A DNA stretch of 41,840 nt from an uncultured Bacteroidia bacterium. Lineage in GTDB: Bacteria; Bacteroidota; Bacteroidia; Bacteroidales; UBA932. The notes beneath the pieces are model-generated. The model saw only the letters and a list, made by a program, of their open reading frames with translations, was not told the origin of the DNA and ran no database searches. A program made the translations under genes and the position numbers. Shown here in pieces: positions 8,277 through 16,137 of the stretch (within the stretch, counting starts at the first letter, position 1; each line of letters starts with the position of its first letter). The DNA lies in the NCBI GenBank assembly GCA_902796555.1, contig CADBPR010000066.1, positions 1 to 41,840 of the forward strand, given 5' to 3'.

Positions 8277-9308
8277 ATGACCCCCGTGCTCCTGACAGAC
8301 CCTGCACCCCGGCCGCTGGTATTCTATCTGGCGATGGAAGAATACCTGGGCAGCCGTCTGCATGCCCTGTTGCCGGCGGGTTCCCGGGAAGCCTTTTTCC
8401 TGTGGAAAGTGCCGCCTACCGTCATTTTCGGACGCAATCAGGTCCTGGAGGCCGAAGTGAATACGGCCTATTGTCAGGCCCATGGCGTGGAGCTGTACCG
8501 CCGCAAGAGCGGAGGCGGCTGCGTCTATGCCGACCGGGGCAACTTGATGCTGTCTTTCCTCAGTGTCGATACGGATGTTCCCGGCACGTTCGCCGCCTGT
8601 ATCGAGCGCCTGGCGGAAGCCCTTCGGGGATTGGGCCTGGATGCCCTCCGGTCCGGCCGGAATGATGTGCTGGTGGGGGGACGCAAGGTTTCCGGGAATG
8701 CTTTTTTCCGTCTGCCCGACGCCAGTATCGTGCATGGTACGTTGCTGTATGATGTCGATTTTGCGGCGATGGAAGCGGCCCTTACACCCTCCCAAACCAA
8801 ACTGCAGGGCAAAGGCGTGGCTTCTGTCCGGCAGCATGTCCTCAATCTTCGGGAGGCGCTGGAGCAGGCGGGACGGCCGATGCCCATGGAAGCCGTGGAA
8901 ACCTATCTGGCCGAACGCTTCTCAGCCGGTGCGCTGCCGCTGGTTTTGTCTCAAGAGCAAATCACTGAAATAGAGAAAATTGAGCAGGGTTACCTGCAGC
9001 CCGACTTCCTGTATGGCCGGCATCGTTCCTTCCCGCTGGTCCGCCGGGGCCGTGTTCCGGGAGCCGGGGAAATTACCCTGTCTCTGGACGTCGAAGACGG
9101 GCGGGTGGATGCCTGCAGTCTGTCCGGGGATTTCTTTCCCTTGTCGACCGGACTCGATGTCCGGCTCAGCCGCCTGTTGCGGGGCTGTCCCTTCCGCCGG
9201 GACGCGGTACAGGAGGCGTTGTCGACCCTCAGGCTGGAAGAAGAAGTGATGGGTCTGACGACAGTGAAATTGCTGGATATTTTATTTGAAAATAATGATA
9301 ATCAATAA
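8277..9308 (+). CDS. lplA: Lipoate-protein ligase A
   Basis: Activates lipoate with ATP and attaches it to the lipoyl lysine of acceptor proteins, here most likely GcvH, encoded two genes downstream. It has 343 residues, with an N-terminal biotin/lipoate-ligase catalytic domain and a C-terminal accessory domain of about 90 residues. Visible motifs are RRKSGGGCVYADRGNL (75-90), GRNDVLVGGRKVSGNAF (Lys137 is the expected catalytic lysine) and HGTLL (153-157). The stop is 3 bases before gcvT, and this is the first gene of the operon. Bringing the ligase together with the whole glycine cleavage system suggests scavenged lipoate is used for this complex. No octanoyltransferase or lipoyl synthase gene is in the window. 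Confidence 0.92.
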   Translation: MTPVLLTDPAPRPLVFYLAMEEYLGSRLHALLPAGSREAFFLWKVPPTVIFGRNQVLEAEVNTAYCQAHGVELYRRKSGGGCVYADRGNLMLSFLSVDTDVPGTFAACIERLAEALRGLGLDALRSGRNDVLVGGRKVSGNAFFRLPDASIVHGTLLYDVDFAAMEAALTPSQTKLQGKGVASVRQHVLNLREALEQAGRPMPMEAVETYLAERFSAGALPLVLSQEQITEIEKIEQGYLQPDFLYGRHRSFPLVRRGRVPGAGEITLSLDVEDGRVDACSLSGDFFPLSTGLDVRLSRLLRGCPFRRDAVQEALSTLRLEEEVMGLTTVKLLDILFENNDNQ

Positions 9309-9311
9309 GTT

Positions 9312-10409
9312 ATGGAAGAAAATCTCAAAACTACCTGTCTGTATGACAAACATGTTGCCCTCGGTGCCAAGATGAGCCCTTTTGCCGGCTTCATGATGCC
9401 GATTCAGTATAGTTCCATTACGGAAGAACACCTGGCAGTCCGCCAGGCTGCGGGCATGTTCGACGTCTCCCACATGGGCGAGGTCTTTGTCAGCGGGCCG
9501 GATGCGGAAGCATTTGTCAATCATATCTTTACCAATGAAATCCGGGGCTTCGAGCCCGGGAAGGTCCTCTATGGGATGATGTTGTATCCCGAAGGCGGTG
9601 TCGTGGACGACCTGCTGGTGTACCGCGAATTTGTCCCCGACCATTTCCTGCTGGTGGTGAATGCCGCCAACATCGACAAGGATTACGCCTGGATGCTGGA
9701 GCAGGCAAAAGGTTACAATGTACAGATTGACAATCAGTCCGAACAGTGGGGGCAGATTGCCGTCCAGGGACCCGGTGCCGAAAAGGTGCTGGTCGACCTG
9801 GGCTTTGCCGATGCCGCTGCCTTGACGTTCTATACCTACTGCGAAGGCACCTATCAGGGTGAGCGGATGGTGCTGAGCCGGACCGGCTATACCGGCGAGG
9901 ACGGATTTGAAATCTATACCTCCCACGCCGGGATTCAGGATTTGTGGGACCGGCTGCTGGCGGCCGGCGTGACGCCCTGCGGCCTGGGCTGCCGCGACAC
10001 CCTGCGGTTCGAAGCGGGTCTGCCCCTGTACGGCGACGAACTGAGCGCCGAGATTACCCCGGTCGAGGCCGGTCTGGGCATGTTCTGCAAATATGACAAG
10101 GAATTCATCGGCCGTGAAGCCCTCCTCCGGCAGAAAGCCGAGGGTACGCAGAAAAAACTGGTCGGCATTGAAATCTTCGACAAGGCGATTCCCCGTGCCG
10201 GCTATCCCGTAGAATTGGAAGACGGGACCCAGGTCGGCGTCGTGACGACCGGCTACCATTCCATCAGCCTGGACAAGAGCATCTGCTTCGCCCTGGTCCA
10301 GACGGCATATTCCGCCCTGGATACGCCGCTCTATGTGCATATCCGTAAAAAGGTATTCCCCGGAAAGGTTGTGAAAAAGCGTTTCTATCAAACGAATTAT
10401 AAAAAGTAA
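9312..10409 (+). CDS. gcvT: Glycine cleavage system T protein (aminomethyltransferase)
   Basis: Transfers the methylene group of aminomethyl-lipoyl GcvH to tetrahydrofolate, giving 5,10-methylene-THF and ammonia. It has 365 residues, the standard bacterial length. The conserved N-terminal segment MFDVSHMGEVFVSG (49-62) and the catalytic Asp region GGVVDDLLVYR (Asp99/Asp100, matching Asp101 of E. coli GcvT) are intact, as is the C-terminal AIPRAGYPV segment near 295. It follows lplA by 3 bases and precedes gcvH by 20. Confidence 0.96.
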   Translation: MEENLKTTCLYDKHVALGAKMSPFAGFMMPIQYSSITEEHLAVRQAAGMFDVSHMGEVFVSGPDAEAFVNHIFTNEIRGFEPGKVLYGMMLYPEGGVVDDLLVYREFVPDHFLLVVNAANIDKDYAWMLEQAKGYNVQIDNQSEQWGQIAVQGPGAEKVLVDLGFADAAALTFYTYCEGTYQGERMVLSRTGYTGEDGFEIYTSHAGIQDLWDRLLAAGVTPCGLGCRDTLRFEAGLPLYGDELSAEITPVEAGLGMFCKYDKEFIGREALLRQKAEGTQKKLVGIEIFDKAIPRAGYPVELEDGTQVGVVTTGYHSISLDKSICFALVQTAYSALDTPLYVHIRKKVFPGKVVKKRFYQTNYKK

Positions 10410-10429
10410 CAAATTAAATAACAAAGAGT

Positions 10430-10810
10430 ATGAGCAAAGTAATTGAAGGTTTGCTTTATAGCGAATCACACGAATGGGTCAAAGTGGAAGGCGACATCGC
10501 CGTCATCGGTGTTTCGGATTTCGCCCAGAAGGAAATGGGGGATATCACCTATGTGGATGCTCCCGAAGTGGAAGATGAGGTTACCGCCGGAGAAGAATTC
10601 GGTGCCCTGGAAAGCGTCAAGGCGTCCAGCGACCTGTACAGCCCGGTCAGCGGCGAGGTGGTCGAGGTGAACGAGGCCCTGGAGGACGAACCGGAACTGA
10701 TCAACGCCGATGCTTACGGCGCCTGGATTATCAAGGTGAAGATGAGCGATTCTTCCGAACTGGACGCTCTGATGGATGCCGCTGCGTATCAAGCAATGAC
10801 CGAAAAATAG
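10430..10810 (+). CDS. gcvH: Glycine cleavage system H protein
   Basis: Lipoyl carrier that shuttles the aminomethyl group between the P, T and L proteins. It has 126 residues. The lipoylation site is Lys64 in GALESVKASSDLYSPVSGE, the classic ESVKAxSD context. The first residues (SHEWVKVEGDIAVIGVSDFAQ) are typical. The start is ATG 10430, with an A-rich leader rather than a strong Shine-Dalgarno sequence. It ends 2 bases before gcvPA. Confidence 0.97.
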   Translation: MSKVIEGLLYSESHEWVKVEGDIAVIGVSDFAQKEMGDITYVDAPEVEDEVTAGEEFGALESVKASSDLYSPVSGEVVEVNEALEDEPELINADAYGAWIIKVKMSDSSELDALMDAAAYQAMTEK

Positions 10811-10812
10811 TT

Positions 10813-12138
10813 ATGGCAGGCTTTTCCTATTTTCCGCATACGGAAGAGGACCTGCGCGTGATGCTGGACAAAATCGGCGTCGCTTCGCTCGACGACCTGT
10901 ACAGCGACGTGCCGGCTTCTTTCCTTTTCCGGGGCGAGTATGACCTGCCGGACGCTATGTCCGAACAGCAGGTACGGGACTTTTTCGAGTCGCTGGCTGC
11001 GAAAAATACCCGCTTGAAGGTTTTCGTCGGAGCCGGGGCTTACGACCACTATACCCCTTCCGTGATTCCCTATATCACGTCCCGCAGCGAGTTCCTGACG
11101 GCCTATACGCCGTATCAGGCCGAGATTTCGCAGGGGACCCTCCGCTACATTTTCGAGTATCAGAGCATGATTTGCGCCCTGACCGGGATGGATGTCAGCA
11201 ACGCCTCTCTCTATGACGGACCGACGGCGGCTGCGGAAGCGATGAAGATGGCGCTTGCCTGCACCAAGAAAAAGACCCGCGTTCTGCTCTCCCGTACCCT
11301 GTTGCCGCATGTCATCCGGGTGGTGGAGACCTACGCCCGTTTCCATGGTGTAGAGCTGGGATATATTGATGCGAAAGACGGGCAGACCTCCCTGGAGAGC
11401 CTGCAGGCGAGCCTGGCGGCGGACAATGTGGCCGGTATCATCGTTCCGGCCCTCAACCGCTATGGCATCATCGAAGATTTCACCGGTTTCGCCGAAGCCG
11501 TCCACGCCCGGAAAGGCGTCGTAATTGAATACTGCGACCCTTCCGCCCTGGCGGTGGTCAAAACCCCGGGCGAGTGGGACTTTGACATCGCGGTCGGCGA
11601 CGGGCAGCCGCTGGGCATTCCGCTCAGTTTCGGCGGTCCGTATGTCGGATTTATGGCCTGCCGCAAGGATTATGTCCGCAAAATGCCGGGCCGGATTGTC
11701 GGCCAGACCACCGATGCGGACGGCAAACGTTGCTATGTCCTGACCCTTCAGGCCCGCGAGCAGCACATCCGCCGCGAAAAAGCGACGAGCAACATCTGCT
11801 CGAACGAGAGCCTGATGGCCCTCTACGTGACGGTCTATCTGTCGTTGATGGGCCCTTCGGGGATGAAGAAAGTCAATTGCCTGAGCTATGCCGGCGCCCA
11901 TTATCTGCATGACGAGCTGCTGAAAACCGGCCGCTTCGAAGAGGTGTTCACGAAACCCTTCCTGAAGGAATTCGTACTCAACCCCCGGGTCGACATCAAG
12001 ACGCTCCAGCAGAAACTGCAGGATGGCGGGTTCTTTGCGGCCCTGGCCACGGAGGAAGGCTATGTCAGCTTCTGCGTGACGGAGAAACGCAGCAAGGAAG
12101 AAATCGATGCCCTGGTGGCGCTGGTAAAGGAGGTATAG
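10813..12138 (+). CDS. gcvPA: Glycine dehydrogenase (decarboxylating) subunit 1
   Basis: N-terminal half of the P protein, encoded separately as in many Firmicutes and Bacteroidota. With GcvPB it forms the PLP-dependent decarboxylase. It has 441 residues, usual for the family. Typical segments are MAGFSYFPHTEEDLRVML at the start, FVGAGAYDHYTPSVI (about 71-85), TAYTPYQAEISQGTLR, and the C-terminal REQHIRREKATSNICSN block. The stop is 2 bases before the gcvPB ATG, and AGGAGG at 12128-12133 lies inside its last codons. Confidence 0.96.
   Translation: MAGFSYFPHTEEDLRVMLDKIGVASLDDLYSDVPASFLFRGEYDLPDAMSEQQVRDFFESLAAKNTRLKVFVGAGAYDHYTPSVIPYITSRSEFLTAYTPYQAEISQGTLRYIFEYQSMICALTGMDVSNASLYDGPTAAAEAMKMALACTKKKTRVLLSRTLLPHVIRVVETYARFHGVELGYIDAKDGQTSLESLQASLAADNVAGIIVPALNRYGIIEDFTGFAEAVHARKGVVIEYCDPSALAVVKTPGEWDFDIAVGDGQPLGIPLSFGGPYVGFMACRKDYVRKMPGRIVGQTTDADGKRCYVLTLQAREQHIRREKATSNICSNESLMALYVTVYLSLMGPSGMKKVNCLSYAGAHYLHDELLKTGRFEEVFTKPFLKEFVLNPRVDIKTLQQKLQDGGFFAALATEEGYVSFCVTEKRSKEEIDALVALVKEV
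12128..12133 (+). promoter_or_regulatory. Strong Shine-Dalgarno site of gcvPB
   Basis: AGGAGG is 7 bases before the gcvPB ATG and inside the end of gcvPA. Such a full match to the anti-Shine-Dalgarno sequence is uncommon in this window, where leaders are mostly AT-rich. It may help match GcvPB to GcvPA output. Confidence 0.6.
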
Positions 12139-12140
12139 CC

Positions 12141-13544
12141 ATGAAATATTACGACAAACTCATTTTCGAACTTTCGAAACCGGGACGCTGCGGATATACG
12201 CTTCCCGAGAATGGCTATGGCCGTTGTGTCAAAGAACTGCCGGCGGAACTGTGCAGGCAGGTACCGCTGCCCCTTCCCGAAGTCAGTGAACCGGACGTGG
12301 TGCGCCATTATACCAATCTGTCCCAGATGAATTTCGGCGTCGATACCGGATTCTATCCGCTGGGCAGTTGCACCATGAAATACAACCCCAAAATCAATGA
12401 GGAAGTGGCAGCCATGCCCGGCTTTACGGCCCTGCACCCCCTGCAGCCCGGTACGGACGGCGCCTGTGCGGTCATCAACGGCCTGGACAAAGCGCTGGCC
12501 GCCATTACCGGCATGGCGAAGTTTACCTTCGAACCCTGTGCCGGCGCCCATGGCGAACTGACAGGGCTGATGCTGATGCGCTCCTACCATATGGCGCGCG
12601 GCGATGCGGCCCGGACGAAGGTCATCGTGCCGGACAGCGCCCACGGCACCAACCCGGCCAGCGCCGCCGTCTGCGGCCTGGAAGTGGTAGAAGTGAAATC
12701 CAATGCCCAGGGGCTGGTCGACGTGGAAGATTTGAAGCCGTTGCTGGGTCCCGAAATCGCGGGCATCATGATGACCAACCCGAATACCCTCGGCCTGTTC
12801 GAGAAAGAAATCGGGGAGATTGCGGCGCTGGTCCATGCCTGCGGCGGTCTGTTGTATTATGACGGAGCCAATATGAACCCGATGCTGGGCGTGGTCCGGC
12901 CGGGCGACATGGGCTTTGACATCATGCACCTGAACCTGCACAAGACCTTCTCCACCCCGCACGGCGGCGGCGGCCCCGGCAGCGGTCCGGTTGGCGTTGC
13001 AGCCCATCTGGTCAGCCTCCTGCCGACCATCAAGGTGTCCGGGTTCCATGGCAATTTCGGGGTGATGCTCCGGGCCTATGCCTATATCCTGATGCTGGGA
13101 CGGCAGAACGTGAAACTGGCGGGCAAGTATGCCACCGTTTCCGCGAACTATATCAAAGAATCCCTGAAGGATGTCTATAAACTGCCCATTCCGACCGTCT
13201 GCAAGCACGAATTCGTCTTCGACGGTCTGGTCAATGACGGCGGCGAAGAAGGACGGGAAGGCGCTACGACGCTGGACGTAGCCAAACGCCTGCTGGACTT
13301 CGGTTTCCATGCGCCGACGATTTATTTCCCGCTGCTCTTCCACCAGGCACTGATGATTGAGCCGACGGAGACCGAGTCGCTGGAAACGATTGACGCTTTT
13401 ATCGCCGTGATGCGGCGGATTGCCGAAGAGGCTGCAGCGGACCCGTCCCTGCTGAAGAGCGCTCCGCACTGCGCCCCTATCCGCAGACCGGATGAGACGA
13501 CAGCGGCCCGGCAGCCTGTCCTTCAATACAGAGACACCTTATGA
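12141..13544 (+). CDS. gcvPB: Glycine dehydrogenase (decarboxylating) subunit 2
   Basis: C-terminal, PLP-binding half of the glycine decarboxylase. It decarboxylates glycine and loads aminomethyl onto GcvH. It has 467 residues. The PLP lysine is Lys268 in NLHKTFSTPHGGGGPG, a signature of P proteins. Other typical segments are FYPLGSCTMKYNPK (about 71-84) and DSAHGTNPASAA. Its stop overlaps the lpd start in ATGA, so the two are probably translationally coupled. Confidence 0.97.
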   Translation: MKYYDKLIFELSKPGRCGYTLPENGYGRCVKELPAELCRQVPLPLPEVSEPDVVRHYTNLSQMNFGVDTGFYPLGSCTMKYNPKINEEVAAMPGFTALHPLQPGTDGACAVINGLDKALAAITGMAKFTFEPCAGAHGELTGLMLMRSYHMARGDAARTKVIVPDSAHGTNPASAAVCGLEVVEVKSNAQGLVDVEDLKPLLGPEIAGIMMTNPNTLGLFEKEIGEIAALVHACGGLLYYDGANMNPMLGVVRPGDMGFDIMHLNLHKTFSTPHGGGGPGSGPVGVAAHLVSLLPTIKVSGFHGNFGVMLRAYAYILMLGRQNVKLAGKYATVSANYIKESLKDVYKLPIPTVCKHEFVFDGLVNDGGEEGREGATTLDVAKRLLDFGFHAPTIYFPLLFHQALMIEPTETESLETIDAFIAVMRRIAEEAAADPSLLKSAPHCAPIRRPDETTAARQPVLQYRDTL

Positions 13545-14899
13545 GACTGGTTATTATCGGTGCGGGGCCCGGCGGTTATGAAACCGCCGTGGCCGCCGCA
13601 AAAGCTGGTTTGGACGTAACCATTGTATCCGACGGACCGGTCGGGGGTACCTGCCTCAATGAAGGCTGCATCCCCACCAAGTCCTTCTGCCGCAACGCGC
13701 AAGTCCTGCAGGACATCCGTCGTGCCGGCGAATTCGGCGTGGAAGTTCCTACCTATACGTTTGACTTCCGGAAGGTGGTCGAGCGCAAGAACAGCGTCGT
13801 GGAACAACTGCGCAGCGGGGTGGAATTCCTCCTGAGCGGGAAGAATATCACCCTGGTCCGCGGCAGGGCTTCTTTCAAGGATGCCCATACCGTCCTGGTG
13901 GACGGGACCGAGATTCCCGCGGATGCCGTCATTATCGCGACCGGTTCCTATTCCGCTTCGCTGCCGATTCCCGGCGCCGACCTTCCCGGGGTGATTACCT
14001 CCCGCGAGATCCTGGATCTGGAGGAAGTGCCCCGGCGGCTCTGTGTCATCGGGGCCGGCGTCATCGGGTTGGAATTTGCGTCCGTCTTCAACAGTTTCGG
14101 TTCGGAAGTTTCCGTCGTGGAGTATTGCAAGGATATTCTGCCCCGCTTCGATGTGGACATGGCCAAACGCTTGAAACAGACGTTGTCCAAGCGGGATATC
14201 TCCATCGATACTTCCGCTCAGGTCCAATCCATTGACGCAGGGGAGGAGGGGCTTCGGGTGCACTACCTCAAGAAGGACAAGAACTGCGTCATCGAAGCCG
14301 ACAAGGTTCTGATGGCCGTGGGACGCAGGCCGAATGTGGGTGCAGTGAACCTGGACGATATCGGCATCGCCTATTCCCCCCGGGGCATCCGGACCGATGC
14401 GCAGATGCGGACCAACCTGCCGCACATCTATGCCATCGGAGACGTGACGGGCGGCATCATGCTGGCCCATGTGGCGACTTTCCAGGGACTTGTCGCACTG
14501 GACGCCATTCTGGACGAGGCCGGGATTCCGCATGCGAAACCTGCGATTGACCTGTCGATTGTTCCGGCGGCCGTGTTTACGGACCCGGAAGCTGCGACAG
14601 TCGGCCTGACGGAAGAAGAGTGTGCGGCCAAGGGATTGTCAGTCAAATGCTTGAAGTCGATGTTCCGGGCCAATGGAAAAGCGGTTAGCATGGGAGAGAC
14701 GGAAGGGTTCTGCAAGTTGATTGTCTCGGCGGATGACGACCGTATCCTGGGCTGTCATCTGTTCGGGGCGCATGCTTCCGACATTATCCAGGAGGTCGCG
14801 GCGCTGATGAATGCCAAGGCCACCCTGGCCGATTTCCAGGCGGTCATCCATGCCCATCCCACCCTCACGGAGGTGCTGCAGGCCGCGGCGCATGCGTAA
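13541..14899 (+). CDS. lpdA: Dihydrolipoyl dehydrogenase (L protein)
   Basis: FAD-dependent disulfide oxidoreductase that reoxidises dihydrolipoyl GcvH with NAD+. It has 452 residues. The N-terminal FAD motif is VIIGAGPGGYETA (4-16) and the redox disulfide is Cys38/Cys43 in GGTCLNEGCIP. A second Rossmann motif is VIGAGVIGLEFASV near residue 169. The FAD/substrate motif is IYAIGDVTGG, and the catalytic His-Glu pair is in HAHPTLTEVL at the C terminus. It is the last gene of the operon, overlapping gcvPB by four bases. Its position suggests it is dedicated to glycine cleavage, although it could also serve 2-oxoacid dehydrogenases. Confidence 0.95.
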   Translation: MRLVIIGAGPGGYETAVAAAKAGLDVTIVSDGPVGGTCLNEGCIPTKSFCRNAQVLQDIRRAGEFGVEVPTYTFDFRKVVERKNSVVEQLRSGVEFLLSGKNITLVRGRASFKDAHTVLVDGTEIPADAVIIATGSYSASLPIPGADLPGVITSREILDLEEVPRRLCVIGAGVIGLEFASVFNSFGSEVSVVEYCKDILPRFDVDMAKRLKQTLSKRDISIDTSAQVQSIDAGEEGLRVHYLKKDKNCVIEADKVLMAVGRRPNVGAVNLDDIGIAYSPRGIRTDAQMRTNLPHIYAIGDVTGGIMLAHVATFQGLVALDAILDEAGIPHAKPAIDLSIVPAAVFTDPEAATVGLTEEECAAKGLSVKCLKSMFRANGKAVSMGETEGFCKLIVSADDDRILGCHLFGAHASDIIQEVAALMNAKATLADFQAVIHAHPTLTEVLQAAAHA

Positions 14900-14914
14900 G
14901 ATTGTCTTCGTTGT

Positions 14915-14952
14915 AAAAAAAGAGCCTGGGGCATCGTCCCAGGCTCTTTTTT
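14915..14952. terminator. Bidirectional terminator between lpdA and the kinase gene
   Basis: AGAGCCTGGG (14921-14930) pairs perfectly with CCCAGGCTCT (14938-14947). Flanking A6 (14915-14920) and T tracts extend the stem and give a U run on both strands. It serves the gcv operon and the convergent kinase gene that ends at 14971. Confidence 0.9.
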
Positions 14953-14970
14953 AAGGATTCTCCGGCTTCA

Positions 14971-16062
14971 TTACAGCGACCGGATGATGTCGTGCATTTT
15001 TCCTTCCAGGGACCTGGCACTGCGGTAGAGGGCCATCTGGTTGCGGGTCCGGACCAGGTTGTGCTCCGGATACTTGATTTTGTAATAGGTGTCGCCGTTG
15101 ATATAATCCGCAAAGAAGCGGACGGCCTGCATGAAGGGGAAGAGGCAGGCGGCATAGGGGAGGTTCTCCCGCTCAATCGGCGTCAGGAAGGAACGGGTGC
15201 CTTCGATATAGCCTTCCGAGAAAGCCTGGAAGATGTCCATTTTGAATGCGACATGCTCCCAGTCGGGGTCATCCTCCGGCAGGGTATTGGCCGCCGTCCG
15301 CAGGAAATCGCCGAAATCGGAGAAGACGAAACTGGGCATGACGGTGTCCAGGTCGATGACGCAAAGAATATTGCCGTCGGCATCGAACATCATGTTGTTG
15401 ACCTTCGTGTCGCAGTGGCAGATGCGTTTGGGCAGTTTCCCTTCGCGGTACAGCCTTTCAGCCTTGCACATTTCATCCGCATCCTGCTCGATGGCTGCGA
15501 GAATCTCATGCAATTCGCCGCTGTCACCGGCAAGACGGCCGGCAGGGTCCGCCGCGACGGCTTCACGCAGCTGCCGGATGCGCAGCTCCATATTGTGGAA
15601 ATCCGGAATGGTTTCCCCCAGGGTTTCCGGGATATCGGCGAGCATGGCCTCGAAGTTGCCGAAGGCCTTTCCGGCATACCGGGAATAAGTCGGATTGACG
15701 GTCTCGTACGTTTTGGCGTCGGGAATGAAAACGGAGACCCGCCAGAAAGTGCCATTGTCATTCAGATATGTCTTGTCGCTGTCCTTCAGCGGCAGGAAAC
15801 GGAGCACCTTGCGGTCGATATCGCTTTCGCCGGCCGCCTCCAGTTTGGCCCGGATATGGGAAGTCACTGCGACGATATTGTTCTGAAGGAGTTCCACGTC
15901 CCGGAAGATGGCGTTGTTGATGCGCTGCAGGACATAGTCCGGCGCATCGCCTTCGGTGGTAATCTTGTAGGTGTCATTGATGAGACCGTTGCCCAGGGGC
16001 TTGATTTCACGGATGCTTCCTTCGAGCGCGAAGTGCGAAGCGATACGAATGAATTCTTCCAT
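14971..16062 (-). CDS. N-acetylhexosamine 1-kinase-like phosphotransferase (APH fold)
   Basis: Small-molecule kinase of the aminoglycoside-phosphotransferase/choline-kinase fold, about 363 residues. The catalytic loop HCDTKVNNMMFD (Asp218, Asn222/223) and metal motif VIDLDTVMPSFVFSDFGDFLR (Asp237) closely resemble the NahK family, which phosphorylates GlcNAc/GalNAc at O1 in amino-sugar salvage; that substrate is an inference. I chose ATG at 16062 over the upstream in-frame ATG at 16104, because the latter lies in the promoter palindrome (box at 16092-16099) and the conserved domain begins with MEEFIRIAS. It diverges from the esterase fusion gene, which shares the regulatory region. Confidence 0.8.
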   Translation of the reverse strand: MEEFIRIASHFALEGSIREIKPLGNGLINDTYKITTEGDAPDYVLQRINNAIFRDVELLQNNIVAVTSHIRAKLEAAGESDIDRKVLRFLPLKDSDKTYLNDNGTFWRVSVFIPDAKTYETVNPTYSRYAGKAFGNFEAMLADIPETLGETIPDFHNMELRIRQLREAVAADPAGRLAGDSGELHEILAAIEQDADEMCKAERLYREGKLPKRICHCDTKVNNMMFDADGNILCVIDLDTVMPSFVFSDFGDFLRTAANTLPEDDPDWEHVAFKMDIFQAFSEGYIEGTRSFLTPIERENLPYAACLFPFMQAVRFFADYINGDTYYKIKYPEHNLVRTRNQMALYRSARSLEGKMHDIIRSL

Positions 16063-16091
16063 ATCAGTGTACAATAATGAGGTTTCTCCCT

Positions 16092-16120
16092 CAAAGATAC
16101 GCAAAAAAAGCGTATCTTCG
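16092..16120. promoter_or_regulatory. Palindromic divergent promoter of the kinase and esterase-fusion genes
   Basis: AAGATACGC (16094-16102) and GCGTATCTT (16110-16118) form a perfect nine-base inverted repeat around A7. On the minus strand it carries TATCTTTG (16099-16092), a perfect -7 box for the kinase gene. On the plus strand it carries TATCTTCG (16113-16120), one mismatch from consensus, for the esterase gene. The repeat could be an operator read by one regulator for both genes. Confidence 0.6.
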
Positions 16121-16137
16121 TGTAAGAATCAGAAAAA

